Shown here in pieces: positions 59,931 to 64,000 of a DNA stretch of 64,000 nt. The notes under the pieces are model-generated. The model ran no database searches. It saw nothing but the letters and a program-made list of their open reading frames with translations, and was not told where the DNA came from. Position numbers and translations under genes: made by a program. Source of the DNA: Dolomedes plantarius (Eukaryota; Arthropoda; Arachnida; Araneae; Dolomedidae); the NCBI GenBank assembly GCA_907164885.2, contig OU015490.1, positions 100,088,257-100,152,256 on the forward strand, in the 5' to 3' direction. Position 1 is the first letter of the stretch, and every line of letters starts with the position of its first letter.

Positions 59931-60363
59931 TTTCTGCGCAAGCTCAGTGGCATGTTTAAATCTGTGTTTAGAAACTCACTGTTTCTGCGCATGCTCAGTG
60001 ACATGTTTTAATGATTAAACACGTTTATGCCGAGGAGTCTCTCTGGATCTCTCTCTGTCATTTTTTATTTTTATGATAATTATATTTCGGAAATATAAGA
60101 TTAAACCTGATGGAAATTGTTTATTTCGCGCTGTTTAATTAGTGATAATTTACAATTAAAAAAATTGCTTTCTGCGCATGCTCAGTGAGATTTTTAAATC
60201 TGGCTTTAGAAACTCAATAAGCACGAGTCCGCTTAAACACATTAATTTGTTTCTGCTCATTATTATGATTTTCAACATTTGGCAATGATGTGTTGAGTAT
60301 AATTTGTGTATTAGTACATTTATTTACTATCTAGCCGTCATGTTTTGACGGGTAACAACTAGT

Positions 60364-60854
60364 ATTTATTTAATACTGTACTTATAGTATATTGTATGAA
60401 ACTATAAGAAATATAGTAATTACAAAGACACGCATTGAACATTCTAAACATTTAAAATGCAAGAAATTTTTTTATTTGAGAAAATATGCAGATAAATATA
60501 AAACAATATGTGTGTGTGTGTGCGTTTAATATAAAACTTCTAAATATACTCATGAAAACATGTTAGGTATCTGAAAGGGGCTTATTATGAACAAATGCAT
60601 AAGTACAATCAGTTTTTACTAGACACTATGAGCATAGTGCAAAACACCTTGTACTTAAACATACAGCTATTCGCTTTAAAAGTCTACTTCTTCTTCGTGG
60701 AAAAGGAAATTAATTCTTCATGGAAAAAACACCGATAAAAAACATTGAAAATTATTGAAATTGAAAAACAAGGAAATTTGTAAATGTTAGAGCATGATTT
60801 TGAAAGAGAATTATATCTAAAAAATAAATGTTATAACTTATTTTTTTTCTTTTG
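60364..60854. other. AT-rich intergenic sequence with no gene seen
   Basis: A short (GT)n at 60508-60522. Nothing else was recognised. Confidence 0.5.
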
Positions 60855-61515
60855 TAATTTTATAATGGTAAAGGAAAAATTCTATTGAAGAATAGAATAA
60901 TAATTTTTCCTTTCTGTTCGTAATTTTATAACGGTGAAGGAAAAATTCGATTGAAGAATAGAATAATAATTTTTCCTTTGTGTCCGTAATTTTATAATGG
61001 TAAAGGAAAAATTCGAATGAAGAATAGAATAATGATTTTTCCCTCTCTGTTCATAATTTTATAATGGTAAAGAGAAAAATTCAAATGAAGAATAGAATAA
61101 TAATTTTTTCTTTCTGTTCGTAATTTTATAATGGTAAAGGAAAAATTCAAATGAAGAATAGAATAATAATTTTTTCTTCCTGTTCATAATTTTATAATGG
61201 TAAAGAGAAAAATTCGAATGAAGAATAGAATAATAAATTTTCCTTTCTGTTCATAATTTTATAATGGTAAAGAGAAAAATTCAAATGAAGAATAGAATAA
61301 TAATTTTTACTTTTTGTTCGTAATTTTGTAATGGTAAAGGAAAAATTCGAATGAAGAATAGAATAATAATTTTTCCTTTCTGTTCAAAATTTTATAATGG
61401 TAAAGAGAAAAATTCGAATGAAGAATAGAATAATATTTTTTTCTCTCTGTTCGTAATTTTGTAATGTTAAAGGGAAAATTCGAATGAAGAATAGAATAAT
61501 AATTTTTAAGGGAGA
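60855..61515 (+). repeat. Ten-copy tandem array, about 67-bp units
   Basis: The anchor TAATTTTATAATGGTAAAG recurs about every 59-72 bp, first near 60857 and last near 61452. Each unit continues GAAAAATTCNAATGAAGAATAGAATAATAATTTTTC. There are no unique spacers, so it is a minisatellite. Confidence 0.95.
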
Positions 61516-61639
61516 AATAGAACGGAAATGAAAAGCAAAAATTTCCGCATTAATTATCAAACATATTGCCGATAAACAAAGGCAAAATTTTTTTTGGGGG
61601 GGGAGGGGGGATTTTTAGAAAAATTTCTTTTGGAGTCAA

Positions 61640-62170
61640 ACCACTAAAGGCCCATGAATAACAAAGCCACGTGACAACCAGAAAGACTTGTCAATTTGAA
61701 TTACAACTCATATTAATCATGGCAATGGCAGAGAATAACTTTCACGCCTATTTACGCCCCAAATCATGCACATCGCTCTTATTACCCTGTATGAGTCCCA
61801 GATGTAGAAAGGCCTTCAAGGCACGTGCCGTGGCGTGTGCGCCGGGAGGAAGGGGGGGATCCACACTCACGTGACCGTTTTTCTTGAGCAGCGTCAACCC
61901 TATCGCGACCGTTTTGACGCCTCTTTACCCCCTTCCTATAAAAAGTTTTTTTAAAAATAAATATAAAAAATTGTTTTATTGGCATTCTCTTCTCTGAGTG
62001 ATGGAGGGTCGGAAATAGACACTTTACCTTCTGCTCCCGCGCCGTGCAGTTTGCTTGACGGGTTTGCCACGTTTGGCAGCATCTCGACCAGTTTGGCAGA
62101 CTTTTGCATGCCTAGATTATCGCCCGGAAATGCTTATTCGCGGATTGAGAGGAATAAATCCTACAAATGA
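61640..62170 (+). promoter_or_regulatory. GC-rich block with three CACGTG E-boxes and a TATA-like box
   Basis: CACGTG occurs at 61668-61673, 61822-61827 and 61868-61873. TATAAAAAG follows at 61937-61945, 64 bp after the last E-box. The block is far richer in GC than its surroundings. CACGTG is bound by Myc/Max, USF, MITF and clock-type bHLH proteins. A 63-codon open frame (61979-62170) follows but resembles nothing known. The promoter role is inference. Confidence 0.35.
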
Positions 62171-62185
62171 GTAGTGTAAGATTAA

Positions 62186-62350
62186 GGGTACTGTGTACTA
62201 ACTCTACTGGATTCGCTCACCTCAATGTTAACCTATGGAGAAAATGTGTCTACTATTTACAGCTACATAAATGCTGATCATCCAGTAAAAATGGCACTTT
62301 CAGATTGCCTGAACTTTTTTGCACCTTGTAACACCATTTATTTTTTTAAA
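62186..62350 (-). mobile_element. Palindromic MITE (GGCTGCTG family), copy F, truncated
   Basis: TTAA (62182-62185) then GGGTACTGTGTACTAACTCTACTGG and the interior to GCACCTTGTAACACC, after which family similarity ends. Confidence 0.8.
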
Positions 62351-62817
62351 TATAATAATCTAGAACGCGTTAAATGTTCGGTACGTCCAAGGACAGGGTT
62401 TTATTCTTCTTTTAGTGCAATTGTATGAGATTCAAGATTTATTAAGCAGGTTTTATTTAGATGCTTAAAAAGCACAAAATTCTTCATGGCGATTTTAGTG
62501 GGAAATTTATCTTCCGACTTTGTTTATAAAACACGAATAAAAGCCTTCAAAGTCTTTTTGGTAATTTGTTTTCTTTAACTATGACTAAATGGTGCGACCG
62601 TAAATTTTTGGTATGAATCTAAAATTATACATGTAATACAAACTTACATACCTTTAGTAACAGACTATAACTTTATTAAAATGATTTTAAGTAAAAAAGG
62701 CCCATCTGATACCCGAATTCTTAAAATTTCATCAAATACTACAAATGTTTTATTTTTTTCATACGTCTAACGGCAGTTCGACTGCACTTATACCACATTC
62801 TTTCCATATACCTGAAG
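62351..62817. other. AT-rich intergenic sequence with no gene seen
   Basis: No open frame, RNA gene or repeat pair was recognised. Confidence 0.5.
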
Positions 62818-63949
62818 GATGCTGTGTATTAACCCTATTGAATTCGCTGACTTCAATGTTAATCTAAGGAGAAAATTTGTGTACTAATTACATCTACATA
62901 AATGCCGATAATCCAAAATAAATGGAATTTTCAGATAGTCTGAACTTTTCTGCACGGGATTCATTTTATAAATTTCGTCCACCAAAGGAGTTTAGGAGCG
63001 TTTAAAACATACTATAACAGATTTTTTCTTGAAAAATTTAAATGTTAAAATATTATTTGCATTTTTGAAAACAAAAAAATGCGCCAAGGGAAATTTTTAT
63101 TCTCTCTATTATGGAGTACAGTTTAAGGTATCCGACTACGTTTAAAACATCGATTTTGACGAAAATTCCGAAATTGTTTTTATTCCTTTGTTTTAAAGAT
63201 TATAAATTTACGTTTCTAAATCTGCTTTTATTTTTTCGATACGATCCTTAGAAATGAAATGAGAGCGATTTAAAGATCAACAGCAGTTATGAATTTCAAT
63301 ACAACTTGAAAACTTTAACCGTGTTTTCTGAAGAACTTATTTTTCATCAAACATGTAAACGACCCTTGTGATAACTCAAAATCTAACCGTGATATGTCTA
63401 TGAAATTTTTCATGTATGTTTTTCATAATACTAAGAATGTAATGGACTACAGATTTGGTTCTAGGTATATTATTTGTTGATTTATAGCTGCATCTATAAA
63501 AAATCTCATGGAAAATTACTAAAATTTTACCATATAATGGCCTGTATTTCTTTTAGATTTTGAGATATCGATTAGTTTGTAAGTTATTACACTTAGAAGG
63601 TACTTACGTACATATGACAAAAAAAAGTTAATGTTATATGTATAATATTTTTATTTAGAGTTAGAGCCTTTTTGTAAAAATTTGCTAAATTTCGACCCAA
63701 TTTCTTCAATTTTGAAAATTTTGCATAGTTAATGTCTATTTTTTTATCATTTTCGAGTTTTTGTGTTATATTCCTTCGAAAAATAAGGTAAAAATTTTCT
63801 CAAGTACAGTTTTTTTTAAAAAAGGGCTCCGAACGTAGTCGGATACCTTTAAAAAATATCTTTCAATCCACTTCGGCAATCCTTGGACACATTTTCTCCA
63901 TAAGTTTACATTGAGGTGAATGAACCATTAGGGTTAATACACAACAGCC
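62818..63949 (-). mobile_element. Palindromic MITE (GGCTGCTG family), copy G, split by another TTAA element
   Basis: Left terminus GATGCTGTGTATTAACCC; right terminus GGGTTAATACACAACAGCC then TTAA (63950-63953). The interior is split at 63126/63849. Across the gap GGAGTACAGTTTAA joins AATATCTTTCAATCC, as in intact copies. Confidence 0.88.
63127..63848. mobile_element. TTAA-flanked MITE, GGTATCCGACTACG type, nested
   Basis: TTAA at 63123-63126 and 63849-63852. The terminal inverted repeats GGTATCCGACTACGTT and the inverse of AACGTAGTCGGATACC are 16 bp identical. The interior is AT-rich and non-coding. It inserted into MITE copy G and so is younger. Confidence 0.88.
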
Positions 63950-64000
63950 TTAAAGCTAGCAATCGCCATCAGACTTTTTTTTCTTCGGTAAAGGGCAAAA

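Larger units (their letters stand above)
58150..60363 (-). mobile_element. Composite repeat region, minus-strand start ACTAGTTGTTACC (boundaries uncertain)
   Basis: The minus strand starts ACTAGTTGTTACCCGTCAAAACATGACGG at 60363. CGTCAAAATGACGGGTTACC recurs near 58850. Between them are a 181-bp tandem duplication, a 174-bp direct repeat pair and three GCGCATGCTCAGTG-type repeats (about 59935, 59982 and 60172). I infer one old, internally duplicated element. No coding was recognised. Confidence 0.4.

Noticed and set aside
60855..61515. Regular 67-bp repeats as CRISPR
   Set aside because: Units abut with no unique spacers, and the DNA is eukaryotic.
61979..62170. 63-codon open frame after the TATA-like box
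   Set aside because: Only its position favours it. No family, splice site or poly(A) signal was seen, so it is mentioned with the regulatory block but not called as a gene.

Overview
This is eukaryotic nuclear DNA, very AT-rich and dominated by repeats. The Tc1 transposase cut by the left edge, the dense Tc1/mariner, hAT, pogo/Tigger and piggyBac remnants, and a tRNA-derived SINE suggest an arthropod, most likely a chelicerate such as a spider. That placement rests on remembered resemblance of the element families, not on a search.

Two host genes are supported. The first is a neurogenin-family bHLH transcription factor on the minus strand (single coding exon 22400-23215, 271 residues). I propose an upstream non-coding exon at about 32418-32594, joined by a 9.2-kb intron, with a TATA box and a TCAGTC initiator just upstream. 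The second is a small plus-strand gene of unknown function (exons ending at 2515, then 3471-3557, 4916-4998 and 5622 to about 5775). It would encode 79 residues, has phase-matched GT-AG introns, and ends in an AATAAA signal. The neurogenin intron holds a mariner copy, three kinds of tandem repeat and two TTAA-flanked MITEs.

The rest is accessory DNA. Left part (1-20 kb): an open Tc1 transposase at the edge; a hAT element with an exact 8-bp target duplication nested in a palindromic MITE; Harbinger-like, hAT and TTAA-flanked MITEs; a truncated SINE; long (TA)n tracts; and a tandem array near 19 kb. Middle part (25-47 kb): two full-length but broken mariners; three copies of one Tc1 family, two lying head to tail within 10 bp; Tigger-like elements with transposase remnants; another hAT with an exact 8-bp duplication; and four-copy and six-copy tandem arrays. 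Right part (47-64 kb): a SINE with a 12-bp target duplication; elements that begin ACTAG and lie in TA tracts, one carrying a piggyBac transposase fragment; an inverted pair of about 1-kb arms containing a tRNA-like sequence; a CRE-containing duplication; a ten-copy 67-bp array; and a three-E-box GC-rich block.

I see no multi-gene system. The strongest unifying observation is that several apparently unrelated MITE families share TTAA flanks and termini starting GG, and that many other elements sit in TA repeats. Boundaries given as approximate were set by eye.
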